64,000 nt of DNA from Marinobacter salexigens (GTDB lineage: Bacteria > Pseudomonadota > Gammaproteobacteria > Pseudomonadales > Oleiphilaceae): assembly GCF_002806945.1 (NCBI RefSeq), contig NZ_NIHC01000001.1:1-64000 (forward strand). Reading direction: 5' to 3'. Shown in pieces: positions 7,294 through 16,247 of this stretch. Both the position numbers and the translations under genes were made by a program. Position 1 is the stretch's first letter. Each line of letters begins with the position of its first letter. The notes under the pieces are model-generated. The model had not been told where the DNA came from. It did no database searches and saw only the letters and a list, made by a program, of their open reading frames with translations.

Positions 7294-8493
7294 ATGCTCA
7301 TAACCTCGGGAAAATGGCGCTTTGCACTTGGGGCTATTTGCCTCGCATTTTTGGGTTCTAGCGACGCTGAATCAGCTAACTCTGCGGACACGGCCCAGTC
7401 TTCCGCTCCCGGCAATAGATTGGTGATGCGCGAACATGCCATACGCGATCCAGGTTTGAATAACATCGTGGCAAGCACGGTGTTAGTGCCTGAAGGATGG
7501 AAACTTGAAGGTGGCATCACCCGCACGCCGAGCCAGGTATTTAACCTGCCAATAATCAGAGACGTAAATATCACAGCACCAGATGGCAGGGGCGTTCGTT
7601 TCTATCCAAGCTTTTCTTTCGAATTCAGTTCCATGTCACCAGGCCAGATTATGCAGCCGACGCCGGGCGGGAGTCTTTATATGCCCCTTCCTGAATCGCC
7701 AGGCCGCTGGTTGATGGAGATGGTAGAGCGCAACCCGAACCCAACGGTCAGTGATCTCAGGCTTGTTTCTGAAGAAGTAGTACCCGAATTAACTCAAAAG
7801 CTTCGCCAGCAAAACGCGCAGATGTTCCAGTTAGTCGAGCAGGGCAATATGACGTCTGCACCTATGGGTTATGGCTCCAGATTTGATACCCAGGCCACCA
7901 AGATTCTGCTTGCCTACAAGCAGAATGGTAAAGCGCTTGAGGAAACGGTTCTCGTTACCTGGCAGTACCTGGTCATTATTAGCCAGGGGCAGATGACTGC
8001 CGGTAGCTGGAATATCAACCACATGCGCAGCTTCCGTGGGCCAGCGGGCACAAATTACCTGGGCGATGCCATGCTCTCGGCCATTGTTCAGTCGATTCGT
8101 CCAAACCCGGCATGGGAGGCAGAGATGCAGCGGTATTGGCAGAAGCTGTCTCGCATACAACAAAAAGGTGCCAGCGACCGCTTGGCCAACTTGCAGGATC
8201 ATGGGCGCAAGATGGGCAAGATTAACAGCGATATAAACGACATTATCATGGGTGGATACAAGGAGCGTACCGCCAGCAGTGATCGTGCTCAGAAGCAGTA
8301 CGTGGACGCCATAAGAGAGGAAACTGCTTACTCAACACCTTCAGGTGAGACCATCAAGCTGCCAAGTTTTTACGACCATGTTTATACCGACGGCCAGGGG
8401 ACTTACATCCTTAATAACGATGCTTTCTACAACCCCAATAGGGATTCAACGGTAAATGGTGTCAGCTGGGATCGGATTGAAGCTCAGCAGTAA
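7294..8493 (+). CDS. Secreted protein of unknown function
   Basis: A 399-residue protein with a signal peptide (residues 1 to about 26, cleavage near S-S-D-A or A-E-S-A). The mature part has no recognised motif; it contains P-N-P rich turns, a Gln/Lys-rich helical region near 280-330, and a C-terminal Y-I-L-N-N-D-A-F-Y-N-P-N block. AAGAAGG lies upstream of the ATG. Probably periplasmic. It is convergent with the kinase gene, overlapping by 32 bases. Confidence 0.72.
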   Translation: MLITSGKWRFALGAICLAFLGSSDAESANSADTAQSSAPGNRLVMREHAIRDPGLNNIVASTVLVPEGWKLEGGITRTPSQVFNLPIIRDVNITAPDGRGVRFYPSFSFEFSSMSPGQIMQPTPGGSLYMPLPESPGRWLMEMVERNPNPTVSDLRLVSEEVVPELTQKLRQQNAQMFQLVEQGNMTSAPMGYGSRFDTQATKILLAYKQNGKALEETVLVTWQYLVIISQGQMTAGSWNINHMRSFRGPAGTNYLGDAMLSAIVQSIRPNPAWEAEMQRYWQKLSRIQQKGASDRLANLQDHGRKMGKINSDINDIIMGGYKERTASSDRAQKQYVDAIREETAYSTPSGETIKLPSFYDHVYTDGQGTYILNNDAFYNPNRDSTVNGVSWDRIEAQQ

Positions 8494-9064
8494 CCTTGAG
8501 CAGTTTTTCCAAAGCTTGATTGTGGCTTTTATGCTCGCCTTGAATAACCACATCTGCGTAGCGGGTGTACAGCTCATACCGCTCTGCAAACAAGTCTTCC
8601 AATGATTGGTCCGGGCGCTTTGAAATGCCTCGCAGGCTGAAGTCGCCGATGCGCTGGCGTACCGTTGCGAGAGAAATATCCAGGAATACGACAAGGCTGT
8701 TTTGCTTGAGGTGCCGCATCGCGCGGTCGCTGTAGACTGCGCTGCCGCCAGTTGCAATAACCTGGCCCGTCACATCCAGGCTGCATAGAACCTGTTCTTC
8801 AATTCGCCGCAAAGCCTCGTAGCCTTCGCCATCCACAATGGCCTGTAATGTATGGCCAGAGTGCGACTGAATCAACAGGTCCGTATCTACGAACCCCAAG
8901 GCAGCCGCTTTAGCCAATAGAACGCCAAGGGTGCTTTTACCTGAACCAGGCATTCCAATCAGGACAACATTATTGAGTGGTGATGGCAAAGTGTAAGTGA
9001 CCTGCATGTGGGCTAGAGGCTTGAAGACAAGTGCGTACTCAGGGTGACCCCAAGCCTGTTGCAT
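8462..9064 (-). CDS. Shikimate-kinase-like P-loop kinase
   Basis: A 200-residue protein with Walker A G-M-P-G-S-G-K-S-T, the D-T-D-x-L-I shikimate-binding Asp motif, and A-T-G-G-S-A-V-Y, the glycine-rich shikimate loop. These are the three landmarks of AroK/AroL. It is not next to aroB, the usual partner of the housekeeping aroK, so it may be a paralogue with another substrate. ATG 9064 has AGGAAG 5 bases upstream; Met-20 is an alternative start. The ATG overlaps the stop of the tiny upstream gene, so the two are translationally coupled. Confidence 0.83.
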   Translation of the reverse strand: MQQAWGHPEYALVFKPLAHMQVTYTLPSPLNNVVLIGMPGSGKSTLGVLLAKAAALGFVDTDLLIQSHSGHTLQAIVDGEGYEALRRIEEQVLCSLDVTGQVIATGGSAVYSDRAMRHLKQNSLVVFLDISLATVRQRIGDFSLRGISKRPDQSLEDLFAERYELYTRYADVVIQGEHKSHNQALEKLLKVTAELQSDPS

Positions 9065-9180
9065 TAACTTCCTAGTACATTCGTTTCATTCTTTTTGGAC
9101 TTTTTGGCCGCTTTCTTTTCCTTTGCGGTTAAAAGCGGCTTTTTCTTGGTGTCTTTTTTTTTATCTTGCCCTTTACTCAT
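9064..9180 (-). CDS. Tiny lysine-rich protein
   Basis: A 38-residue frame whose product starts M-S-K-G-Q-D and is about 40 percent lysine. It has no hydrophobic segment and is likely disordered and nucleic-acid or ribosome associated. The TAA stop shares its last base with the ATG of the kinase gene. Small proteins starting MSKGQD-K-K occur in pseudomonads, as I recall. A run of nine A codes for three lysines and is a potential slippage site. Confidence 0.65.
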   Translation of the reverse strand: MSKGQDKKKDTKKKPLLTAKEKKAAKKSKKNETNVLGS

Positions 9181-9441
9181 GATTTTTACCTCGATAACCA
9201 ATGCACTGAATAACAATGCAAGCTGCCATGCAGCCATGCCAGTATGGCCTCAATGATGAGCAACGGAAAGGCATTGTTATTCTTTGTGATCCTAACACGG
9301 AGGCTAAAGTGCAGTGGCATAGTGAATTTGCCCATCTGATGTTACGCCCTATAGTGGAGTTTTCTATTAATTCATAGTCTCACCTACACTGTTGGTTGAA
9401 ACTGTGTCACGCTCTCTGGCCCCTTTTGCAGGCTAGGACGT

Positions 9442-10362
9442 ATGCCCCTATCGAGTAACAAAAAAGCTCCGCACCTTTGGCATCCGCGACTTTGGCCTTC
9501 CTGGGCGCTGGTTTTCACATTGTATCTGTTGTCATTTTTGCCCATGGCTGCCAAGCAGAAGCTGGGAAAGCGGCTGGGTCGTTTGTTGAACACCAAGCTT
9601 AAATCCCGCGCGCGAGTTGCCGATCGTAATCTGGCCAAATGCTTTCCCGAGCTGGATGAGAAGGCCCGGAGCCAGCTGGTGGAAGATAATTTTGTTGCAT
9701 GCAGCCGTGGGCTTCTCGAAAGTACCCACGCCTGGTGGCAGGATATGGCGCCCTATTGCGAGGCTGCTGAGGTGCAAGGCCTGGAATATCTGAGGGAAGC
9801 CCGGAGCAAGGGTAAGGGAGTGCTGCTGATTGGTGGGCACTACAGTATTTTTGACTTTGCTTTACCGCTGGTGGCCTGCCACTTGAGCAAACCTGGTTAT
9901 GTTTACCGGCCCAATAATAATCCGGTCATTGATCGCATGATCGAAAATGGTCGTCGCCGTCATTTCGGCATCCGTCCGTTTGCCAAGCGCGAGCTAAGGC
10001 CGATGGTATCGTTTTTGAAAAAGGGTGGCGAAATCTGGTTCGCTTGCGATCAGGATTTTGGCGGCAAAACCGAGCTGTTTGTTCCGTTTTTTGGTGTGGA
10101 AACCGGATGTATTACCTCTCCAAGCTACATTGCAAAGGTTTCCGGCGCGTCGGTTATTTGCGTAAGCCATCTGCGTATGCCTGGTGGAAGCTACCAGGTG
10201 GCGTTTTCACCGGTACAGGTCGATTTTGGAGTCGATAAGCACAAGGATACCGAGATCTGGAACCGCTATATTGAGGACGCGATTCGTGAACAGCCTGATC
10301 AGTATTTATGGCTGCACAAGCGCTTTAAAACCCGCCCCGAGGGGGCAAGTAAAGTCTATTGA
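9442..10362 (+). CDS. LpxL/HtrB-family lipid A late acyltransferase
   Basis: A 306-residue inner-membrane protein with one N-terminal hydrophobic segment (about residues 18-36) and the acyltransferase motif G-G-H-Y-S-I-F-D, an H-x4-D catalytic pair. Later motifs include R-P-N-N-N-P and D-Q-D-F-G-G-K, which match the LpxL/LpxM family that adds secondary acyl chains to Kdo2-lipid A. Which chain it adds cannot be told from sequence alone. It is a single gene. Confidence 0.87.
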   Translation: MPLSSNKKAPHLWHPRLWPSWALVFTLYLLSFLPMAAKQKLGKRLGRLLNTKLKSRARVADRNLAKCFPELDEKARSQLVEDNFVACSRGLLESTHAWWQDMAPYCEAAEVQGLEYLREARSKGKGVLLIGGHYSIFDFALPLVACHLSKPGYVYRPNNNPVIDRMIENGRRRHFGIRPFAKRELRPMVSFLKKGGEIWFACDQDFGGKTELFVPFFGVETGCITSPSYIAKVSGASVICVSHLRMPGGSYQVAFSPVQVDFGVDKHKDTEIWNRYIEDAIREQPDQYLWLHKRFKTRPEGASKVY

Positions 10363-10485
10363 ACAGCGACTTGCCTCCTGGGTCTGTATACGAATAACAA
10401 AAAACTGGCCAAGCTGTTAGCATGATAATAGATGCATTATTCTGGTTCAAATTTTGCCATGTCATTAAACACGCTGGAGAAGAAT

Positions 10486-11076
10486 ATGTCGCAATCAGGC
10501 AGGAATGTTTACACCGAAAGCCAACTTGCTTTGCTGCAGGGCGTTGTCGGGGACTTGAGCAAGCATTGGGGTTGGCTGCTGGCGTTGGGTATTCTTTTTA
10601 TAGTTTTAGGAACGGTCGCTCTTGGTATGAGTGTCGCAGTCACGGTTGCAACCGTGCTGTTTTTTGGCGTTCTGTTGGCAATAGGTGGAGCGTTCCAGCT
10701 GGTTGAGGCCTTCAAATGCCGGGGCTGGAAAAGTATTCTGATGCACGTTCTGATTGCACTGCTGTACATAGTGGCTGGGGTTACAATGATAACCGAGCCG
10801 GTCTCCGGTTCTCTGGTGTTAACTGCCTTCCTGGGCGGCATTTTTGTTGCGACCGGTCTTTTGCGGATTGTGATGGGCTTCCAGTTAAAGAATGTTGGCC
10901 TGCGCTGGGGTTGGATGGTCTTTGCCGGCGTTGTTTCTCTGGTGCTTGGCGGTATGATCTTCTTTCAGTGGCCCATGTCAGCGCTCTGGGTGATTGGCCT
11001 GCTGGTTGCCATTGAAATGATTTTCCACGGCTGGGCTTATGTAATGATCGCTCTGGCACTGAAAACCGTTCGGTAG
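10486..11076 (+). CDS. HdeD-family membrane protein
   Basis: A 196-residue protein with six membrane segments in three pairs (about residues 25-45, 50-70, 80-98, 103-122, 135-155 and 160-185), matching the HdeD/DUF308 family linked to acid resistance in enterobacteria. The start at ATG 10486 is chosen because GGAGA lies 7 bases upstream; two upstream in-frame ATGs lack a ribosome site. Function here is unproven. Confidence 0.82.
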   Translation: MSQSGRNVYTESQLALLQGVVGDLSKHWGWLLALGILFIVLGTVALGMSVAVTVATVLFFGVLLAIGGAFQLVEAFKCRGWKSILMHVLIALLYIVAGVTMITEPVSGSLVLTAFLGGIFVATGLLRIVMGFQLKNVGLRWGWMVFAGVVSLVLGGMIFFQWPMSALWVIGLLVAIEMIFHGWAYVMIALALKTVR

Positions 11077-11153
11077 AGCTGATGCGATGTTAGCGTGGCC
11101 CCTGGGGCCGCGCTTTTCAGTGTGTTTCTGTCCTGAATGCAGAGGATGAGAAG

Positions 11154-11354
11154 ATGTCACCGATTCTACTGAAAATAGCTGGCTTGCTCGCAATCGGTAT
11201 GGCTGTCTTCGGGCTGCTTACGGGCAAGGTGCCCGCCGGGGCCCGAGGATTCAAAACCAATTACTATCACCGGAATGACGCCCCTTTTCTGTTCTACGGG
11301 TTCGTTTTCATTTATCTGTTCATCGGAGCGGTTGTACTCGCCAATTCCGGCTGA
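11154..11354 (+). CDS. Small two-helix membrane protein
   Basis: A 66-residue protein with hydrophobic segments at about residues 4-22 and 44-63, separated by a polar loop containing a Y-Y-H-R-N-D segment. GAGGATGAGA lies just before the ATG. It lies 77 bases after the HdeD gene, possibly on the same transcript. No recognised family. Confidence 0.68.
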   Translation: MSPILLKIAGLLAIGMAVFGLLTGKVPAGARGFKTNYYHRNDAPFLFYGFVFIYLFIGAVVLANSG

Positions 11355-11377
11355 TTATCAGGCACGCCAGGTGTATT

Positions 11378-11833
11378 TCAGTCGCCGTTCATGACTTCAT
11401 GCTGGAAGCGGCCGAGCACCGCGATGATGATCAGCGCCATCAAGGTGATCATCCCGGCAAGGGCAAAGATACCCAGGCCGCAGGCCACGCCAATAGCGCC
11501 GGCCATCCATATCGAAGCCCCGGTAGTAATGCCCTGAACGTTGCCACGGCTCTGGATAATGCTGCCAGCACCCAGAAACCCGATGCCGCCGATGACCCCT
11601 TCCACAATCCGGGTCGGGTCTATGCTCGCTGAAGGATCGCCTTCTGCAGTAGCAAACAGAATGTGCATACCCATGATGATGAACGCCGAAGCCCCCATCG
11701 ATACAAGCATGTGAGAGCGCAGGCCAGCGGCCTTGCCTCTTAACTCCCTCTCCAGCCCCAGAAGCAGTGCCAGGCCAGCGGCGGCAAGAAGCCGGATAAA
11801 CATATCCAGTACAGGGATTTCAGTATCGAACAT
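11378..11833 (-). CDS. MgtC/SapB-family membrane protein
   Basis: A 151-residue protein with four membrane segments. It carries L-L-G-L-E-R-E-L-R-G-K-A-A-G-L-R-S-H, the signature of MgtC/SapB proteins, then G-G-I-G-F-L-G-A-G-S-I-I and T-T-G-A-S-I-W. MgtC proteins are tied to magnesium limitation and ATP synthase control; this short form lacks the C-terminal soluble domain. GGGAG precedes the start by 7 bases. Downstream of the AI-2E family gene in the same direction. Confidence 0.9.
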   Translation of the reverse strand: MFDTEIPVLDMFIRLLAAAGLALLLGLERELRGKAAGLRSHMLVSMGASAFIIMGMHILFATAEGDPSASIDPTRIVEGVIGGIGFLGAGSIIQSRGNVQGITTGASIWMAGAIGVACGLGIFALAGMITLMALIIIAVLGRFQHEVMNGD

Positions 11834-11879
11834 GGGGTGTCTCCCGTTTTTTGTTGTTCAGCAGTTTGTAACTTTGGTT

Positions 11880-13046
11880 TTACTTGCCCAGCAACTCACC
11901 CACGGGGCGCAGGTTTACCACGTGATCACACAGGGATTTTATGATCATTAATATAGGGGTGGCGATGATTAGCCCCACGGGGCCCCAAAGCCAACCCCAG
12001 AACAGCAGCCCGATAAAAATCACCACCGGGTTGAGGCTTGAAACCTGGCTGGTTAACCAGGGTGTGAGCAGGTAGCCCTGAATGCTGGTGATGGCCAACG
12101 AAATACCCGCTACAACGATGGCGGTATCCAGCTGGCCAAACTGGATAAAGGCGGCAATACCGGTGCCCAAAAACACCAGAAAAGGCCCCAGGTAGGGAAC
12201 GGCACTGGCAACACCTGCAACCACGCCCCAAAGCATGGCCTGTTCCACCCCCAGGGCTATGAAGGCAAGCCAGGTCAGTAGGCCCACAAACAGCGCGCCA
12301 AGCAGCATCACGAAGAGAAACCGCCGAACCTGATGGTGGAAATCGTTCATGATTCGCGCCGCCTTGCGCATTCGTCCAAACGAGGGGCCGGAGATTTTGA
12401 CGATCTTGCGCTTATAGAGGGGCCCCACCGCCAGAATGAAGTACACCAGTAACAGCACCGAGAACAACTGCGAAATCATAACCAGTGCCGCAGGGGAGTT
12501 TCGGAGCACGTAATCTTCAACATCCATGGGTTTATCCACCACCCGCACAGCGGTGATGCCCTGGTGTGCGGGGTGGTCGTCGCTTTGCCCCTTTGCCGCA
12601 GACTCTTCAATTTTCTTGGCGGCTGCCTGGGCTTTCTCAATAATGCCTTCCTCATGCTTTGGAGACTGGGCTTCATTACGTTGGAACTCGTTGATGGCCA
12701 GAGGGATTTTGTCCAGTATGGCCATGGCTTCACGTTGCAGCGGAATGCTTGCAGCGGCGACAGCGCTCAGCAGTAGAATCAGAATAATGGCGGCACTGAG
12801 TGGCCTGGGAATTCTGAGGCGGTCTAGAGTTGAAACGAGCGGGTCCAGCGCGTAGCTAATCAGCACGGCGACGATTAGTGGCAGTAGCACGGCCTGGGCC
12901 CAGCTAATAAAATAGAGTGAGGCGATGCTGGTGAGAACAACCAGCGACATGCTGCGAATGTTTACGGCTTCAATCAGTGCCTTTACGGGTTTTTGATTGT
13001 CGTCTGCATTGTTTGGGTTGAGCTTACCCTGTTCGTCGCGTGCCAT
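11880..13046 (-). CDS. AI-2E family (PerM-like) membrane protein
   Basis: A 388-residue protein with about eight membrane segments and a long soluble loop (about residues 110-190). The C-terminal half has P-Y-L-G-P-F-L, typical of the AI-2E/UPF0118 family whose members export signals or act as sodium-proton antiporters. The start at ATG 13046 is preferred to GTG 13055. It lies 46 bases upstream of the MgtC-family gene. Confidence 0.87.
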   Translation of the reverse strand: MARDEQGKLNPNNADDNQKPVKALIEAVNIRSMSLVVLTSIASLYFISWAQAVLLPLIVAVLISYALDPLVSTLDRLRIPRPLSAAIILILLLSAVAAASIPLQREAMAILDKIPLAINEFQRNEAQSPKHEEGIIEKAQAAAKKIEESAAKGQSDDHPAHQGITAVRVVDKPMDVEDYVLRNSPAALVMISQLFSVLLLVYFILAVGPLYKRKIVKISGPSFGRMRKAARIMNDFHHQVRRFLFVMLLGALFVGLLTWLAFIALGVEQAMLWGVVAGVASAVPYLGPFLVFLGTGIAAFIQFGQLDTAIVVAGISLAITSIQGYLLTPWLTSQVSSLNPVVIFIGLLFWGWLWGPVGLIIATPILMIIKSLCDHVVNLRPVGELLGK

Positions 13047-13148
13047 GGTGTCCACTGAGGTTGTTGTCAGTTTTATATCCCATTAAGTGTAGACTGCACC
13101 AACGGCGTGCGAGCAAAAACATCAGCGTTGTAATAGTGCGCTTTTGTT

Positions 13149-13178
13149 TTGCGTCGCGACAACACCCCCTCTTATAAT
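13149..13178 (+). promoter_or_regulatory. Probable sigma70 promoter of the TRAP operon
   Basis: TATAAT at 13173-13178 with TTGCGT at 13149-13154, an 18-base spacer. It lies about 70 bases before the dctP start, in the divergent gap with the AI-2E family gene. Confidence 0.45.
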
Positions 13179-13247
13179 TCTCACTACCGTGATGTGCTCG
13201 GCATCTCACCTTGAGCTCTCCCTTGCAAATAAAAAAAGGAAAACAAA

Positions 13248-14258
13248 ATGTTGAAACCTCGTTCTTTGATGGCTGTTGCTGCCGCGACTTTGCTGCTCAG
13301 CTCTGTGGTGAACGCGCAATACAAAGATGAATACACAGTGTCTACCGTTTTGCCGTCGGCGTTTCCCTGGGGACAGGCTGCCGACAAGTGGGTTGAGCTG
13401 GTAAAAGAGCGCTCGGAAGGGCGCATTAACATGAAGATTTACAGCAACTCCCAGTTGGTATCTGGTGACCAGACCAAAGAGTTCTCAGCCATGCGCTCGG
13501 GGCTAATTGATATGGCCGTTGGCTCAACCATTAACTGGTCGCCTCAGGTGCCAGAGCTGAACCTTTTCTCTCTTCCGTTCCTGATGCCGGATAACGCCGC
13601 CATTGATGCCATCACTCAGGGTGAGGCGGGCAAGGCTGTATTCAAAGCCATTGAAAAGCGTGGTGTAACGCCACTGGCCTGGGGTGAGAATGGCTTCCGG
13701 GAGCTGTCCAACTCCAAGCTTGCCATTAGTGAGCCCTCTGATCTGGAAGGCCTGAAAATTCGGGTTGTAGGCTCGCCTCTGTTCCAGGATACGTTCACAG
13801 CCTTGGGTGCCAACCCTACCCAAATGAGCTGGGCCGACGCCAAGCCAGCACTGACGACGGGTGCTGTCGATGGCCAGGAAAACCCTCTCTCCGTGTTCGA
13901 TGTGGCGCGTATTGATCAGGTAGGGCAGGAGCACCTTACGCTGTGGCACTACATGGCCGACCCGCTGGTATTTGCAGTGAGCAACCGTGTTTGGGCTCAG
14001 TTCAGTTCAGAAGACCAGGCTCTGTTGAAGCAAGCTGCGGTGGACGCAGGTAAGTGGGAAATTGAAAAGTCCCGCGCTGAGCTGGCGGATACGCTGCAAG
14101 CCATCAAGGATCGTGGCGTGACGGTTACCGAGCTGACCCAGGAACAGCACGATGCGTTTGTGAACGCCACACTGTCTGTTTACAAGAAGTGGACACCACG
14201 TATAGGTGAAGACCTGGTAAAACAGGCTCAAGCAGCCGTAGCCAACCGGAATCAGTAA
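13248..14258 (+). CDS. dctP: TRAP transporter substrate-binding protein (DctP type)
   Basis: A 336-residue periplasmic protein with a Sec signal peptide ending V-N-A near residue 24. It has the DctP-family features: G-x-I-D-M-A-V-G at about residue 87, E-N-G-F-R-E and G-L-K-I-R-V, whose Arg normally binds the carboxylate of the ligand. It delivers an organic acid to the DctQM membrane part; the exact substrate is unknown, so the gene name reflects family only. A strong stem-loop separates it from dctQ. Confidence 0.9.
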   Translation: MLKPRSLMAVAAATLLLSSVVNAQYKDEYTVSTVLPSAFPWGQAADKWVELVKERSEGRINMKIYSNSQLVSGDQTKEFSAMRSGLIDMAVGSTINWSPQVPELNLFSLPFLMPDNAAIDAITQGEAGKAVFKAIEKRGVTPLAWGENGFRELSNSKLAISEPSDLEGLKIRVVGSPLFQDTFTALGANPTQMSWADAKPALTTGAVDGQENPLSVFDVARIDQVGQEHLTLWHYMADPLVFAVSNRVWAQFSSEDQALLKQAAVDAGKWEIEKSRAELADTLQAIKDRGVTVTELTQEQHDAFVNATLSVYKKWTPRIGEDLVKQAQAAVANRNQ

Positions 14259-14265
14259 CAGCCCG

Positions 14266-14306
14266 TGGTATCAGCACCCGTTTATGCGTAACGGGTGCTG
14301 ATACCA
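14266..14306 (+). terminator. Perfect 16-bp stem-loop between dctP and dctQ
   Basis: Arms 14266-14281 and 14291-14306 are perfectly complementary with a 9-base loop. It starts 7 bases after the dctP stop and ends 15 bases before the dctQ start. No T run follows, so it more likely stabilises the dctP mRNA 3' end or attenuates than fully terminates. Confidence 0.85.
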
Positions 14307-14321
14307 GAACCCGGAGTATTC

Positions 14322-14816
14322 ATGCCCTCGCGACCCCCCAAGTTCCGCCCGGAAGCCTGGCTGGCATCCGTTGCCCTGATTACCATTTGCCTGATCAGTC
14401 TTGGCAATGTGATTGTCCGTTACACCACAGATGCTTCCTTTGCGTTCACCGAGGAGTTTTCGGTGTTTCTGTTGGTGTTGCTTACCTTTGGTGGAGCTGC
14501 GGTTGCGGCTCGCAACAATCAGCACATTCGCATTGAATTGATTGAACACCATTTGCCGCCTGCCGCGTTAAAAGGGCTTTTTGTTCTGCAGTGGCTTGCC
14601 GGTGTTGCCGTTATGGGTGTCACTACTTGGTACGGAAGTATTTTTGCGATGCAGGAATACGATTGGGAGTCCTTGTCGCCGGGATTGGGCCTGCCAAACT
14701 GGATTTATGTTATCTGGTTGCCGGTGTTATCGGGTGCAATCATTATTCGGATGACCCAAAACCTCATTGATCGTCTTCGCGGAAATAAAGACCCGGAGGT
14801 GATTCATGAGTCCTGA
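14322..14816 (+). CDS. dctQ: TRAP transporter small permease (DctQ type)
   Basis: A 164-residue protein with four membrane helices, the standard DctQ layout, including F-T-E-E-F-S-V-F near the end of helix 2 and a loop R-N-N-Q-H-I-R-I-E. The start at ATG 14322 has GGAG 6-7 bases upstream; the longer GTG frame begins inside the stem-loop. Its 3' end overlaps dctM by 11 bases, indicating coupled translation. Confidence 0.9.
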   Translation: MPSRPPKFRPEAWLASVALITICLISLGNVIVRYTTDASFAFTEEFSVFLLVLLTFGGAAVAARNNQHIRIELIEHHLPPAALKGLFVLQWLAGVAVMGVTTWYGSIFAMQEYDWESLSPGLGLPNWIYVIWLPVLSGAIIIRMTQNLIDRLRGNKDPEVIHES

Positions 14817-16110
14817 TATTCTGATGATCGGCAGCTTTCTGCTGGCACTGATTCTGGGTGTCCCGGTTGCTATAGCTTTGGGATTGGGCGGATTGGTGGG
14901 CATAGTATCCGGGTTGTCGCCGGATATGCTTGCCACCTTTGGCACCAATACCTATAACAGCGTGTCCAAATACCCGCTGATCGCGATTCCCCTGTTTATT
15001 CTTACCGGCCTCATTTTTGAGCGTGCGGGTGTGGCTGCCAGCCTGGTGCGCTTTGCCCAGGCAATAATAGGGCCGCGGCATGGCAGCCTTACGGTTGTGG
15101 CAGTGCTGGTGTGCCTGATTATGGGTGGCATGAGCGGTTCGGGGCCTGCAGATGCGGCGGCGGTGGCTATGGTTATGCTGCCCAGCATGCGTAAAGCGGG
15201 TTATCCACAGCCGTTTTCGGCTGCGCTTATTGCGGCCTCGTCGTCTACGGCGATACTGATTCCACCGTCCATCGCCCTGATTCTGTACTCCATTGTGGTG
15301 CCCGGTGTGGATCTGCGAGCCTTGTTTGCAGCCGGTTTGTTCCCGGGCATTCTGGCGGGCTTGTCTCTGCTGGTGCCAGCCCTTTACCTTGCCCGTAAAT
15401 ACGGTTGGGAAAACCCCGAGGAATCTGAGCGGCCGCCTTTTTGGCCCAGCTTCAAAGCGGCTCTGCCGGCGCTTTTTGCTCCTGTTATTATTCTGGGTGG
15501 CTTGCGCTCCGGCTTGTTCACGCCCACCGAAGCCGCTGTGGTAGCGGTAACCTATGGCGTAATTGTAGGCACCCTTGTTTACCGGAACCTTAGCTTCCGT
15601 AATCTGTTTGATTTGATGACCGACGCTGCGGTGACCTCCGGCGTGGTTATGCTGATCATTGCGCTGGCGGGTATTTTCGCCTGGGCAGGAACAACTCTCG
15701 GTACCTTCCAGCATCTTGCCGATGCGCTTCTATCACTCTCTGAAAACGGCTGGGTATTGCTGGGGCTGGTTATGGTGCTGGTGTTAATTGCCGGTATGTT
15801 GCTGGATGCCATATCGATTTATCTGATTCTTATCCCTATCGTACTGCCTTTGATGAATCACTTTGGCTGGAACCCGGTATGGTTTGGCATCCTGTTGGCC
15901 ATGAACATTGCCATTGGCCAGTTTACGCCGCCGGTAGCGGTTAACCTGATGGTTACAACACGTATTGCTAATATTCGCCTGGAACATACCATTGGGTGGG
16001 CGTTGGTGTTTATCGCCGCCATGAGCGTAAGCCTTTTGTTGGTAATGCTTATGCCTGGCATAGCGCTTTGGCTTCCTGAGCAGCTTGGCTATGTAGTCGG
16101 GCCTTGGTAA
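14806..16110 (+). CDS. dctM: TRAP transporter large permease (DctM type)
   Basis: A 434-residue protein with about 12 membrane segments and the DctM family blocks G-L-G-G-L-V-G, P-L-F-I-L-T-G and M-S-G-S-G-P-A-D-A-A-A, as well as P-P-S-I near residue 155. It catalyses sodium-driven uptake together with DctQ and DctP in the inner membrane. Last gene of the operon. Confidence 0.93.
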   Translation: MSPDILMIGSFLLALILGVPVAIALGLGGLVGIVSGLSPDMLATFGTNTYNSVSKYPLIAIPLFILTGLIFERAGVAASLVRFAQAIIGPRHGSLTVVAVLVCLIMGGMSGSGPADAAAVAMVMLPSMRKAGYPQPFSAALIAASSSTAILIPPSIALILYSIVVPGVDLRALFAAGLFPGILAGLSLLVPALYLARKYGWENPEESERPPFWPSFKAALPALFAPVIILGGLRSGLFTPTEAAVVAVTYGVIVGTLVYRNLSFRNLFDLMTDAAVTSGVVMLIIALAGIFAWAGTTLGTFQHLADALLSLSENGWVLLGLVMVLVLIAGMLLDAISIYLILIPIVLPLMNHFGWNPVWFGILLAMNIAIGQFTPPVAVNLMVTTRIANIRLEHTIGWALVFIAAMSVSLLLVMLMPGIALWLPEQLGYVVGPW

Positions 16111-16131
16111 ATAAGACTGCAAAAAAGAGAT

Positions 16132-16168
16132 ATAGTTAAATGCTATCGAGCAGTTGAATTTAATCAAT
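16132..16168 (+). promoter_or_regulatory. OxyR-like binding site upstream of ahpC
   Basis: ATAG-N7-CTAT (16132-16146), then a 7-base gap and a second, looser half (16154-16168) rich in TTGA and ATCAAT. OxyR consensus is two ATAG-N7-CTAT units 7 bases apart. The same layout occurs before ahpF at 17823-17859. Confidence 0.55.
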
Positions 16169-16247
16169 TTCACTTAATGTGGTGCTTTGGCTAATATTAA
16201 CACCGTAGATTCATCAACCCGCAAACGAACCAATAGGAGATTCATCC

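Noticed and set aside
14764..15714. A 316-residue open frame on the minus strand
   Set aside because: It runs antisense to dctQ/dctM, is low-complexity (His, Gln and Arg rich), has no family motif, and mirrors the codon bias of the real transporter genes.
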